Assembly: GCA_021613335.1 (NCBI GenBank) | Contig: JAJTWR010000344.1 | Coordinates: forward strand, 387,501 to 451,500 | Origin: Whitmania pigra | Taxonomy: Eukaryota; Annelida; Clitellata; Hirudinida; Haemopidae | DNA length: 64,000 nt | Reading direction: 5' to 3' | Shown here: positions 63,991 to 64,000 of the stretch, piece by piece | Numbering within the stretch: position 1 is the first letter of the stretch | How the letters are laid out: each line of letters starts with the position of its first letter | Made by a program: the position numbers and the translations under genes | Notes under the pieces: generated by a model | What the model was told of the DNA's origin: nothing | The model's input: only the letters and a program-made list of their open reading frames with translations | The model's database searches: none

Positions 63991-64000
63991 ATTTCATTCT

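Overview
This is an AT-rich animal (metazoan) nuclear sequence. It holds intron-containing housekeeping genes (Pescadillo; class III alcohol dehydrogenase/glutathione-dependent formaldehyde dehydrogenase) with mostly 55-215 bp GT-AG introns, a meiosis-type coiled-coil gene, an intronless serpin, tRNA-derived SINEs and a very dense, nested load of transposons. Interspersed TTAGGG-like blocks fit an animal telomere type. I cannot name the phylum; the element mix (many hAT, MULE-like, P-like/THAP, Helitron, Mag-like Ty3/Gypsy, CR1/L2-type and REL-endonuclease LINEs) fits an invertebrate.

Layout. 1-14.9 kb is almost entirely mobile DNA: a decayed Gypsy pol, LINE 3' ends, a SINE, a hAT inside another hAT (3.0-5.2 kb), then a Russian-doll block (5.6-11.6 kb) in which a hAT with a perfect 8-bp target duplication contains a minus-strand CR1/L2-like LINE that itself contains a plus-strand REL-type LINE. 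15.4-19.3 kb is a multi-exon minus-strand coiled-coil gene resembling SYCP1. 19.6-23 kb is repeats. 24.1-25.4 kb is a single-exon minus-strand serpin. 28-31 kb is repeats. 31.4-34.3 kb is a complete 16-exon PES1 gene on the minus strand. 34.6-39.1 kb is repeats, including two nested 9-bp-TSD (MULE-like) elements. 39.7-48.0 kb is ADH5 on the minus strand; its introns carry a LINE, several hATs and a MITE. 48.5-52 kb is LINE and MITE debris, 52.6-53.1 kb a 183-bp tandem repeat, and 53.1-54.4 kb a five-exon unknown coding unit. 55.2-57.5 kb is a Helitron helicase fragment split by a P-like element. 57.6-63.5 kb is a full-length Ty3/Gypsy element with identical 111-bp LTRs and a hAT in its leader.

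The host genes are not an operon or pathway. PES1 acts in ribosome biogenesis, ADH5 in formaldehyde and S-nitrosoglutathione clearance, the SYCP1-like protein in chromosome synapsis, and the serpin in proteinase control or a non-inhibitory role. What unites the window is repeated insertion of transposons into transposons, datable relative to one another from exact target-site duplications. Exon calls were made by hand from reading frame, splice consensus and family resemblance; no database search was run.
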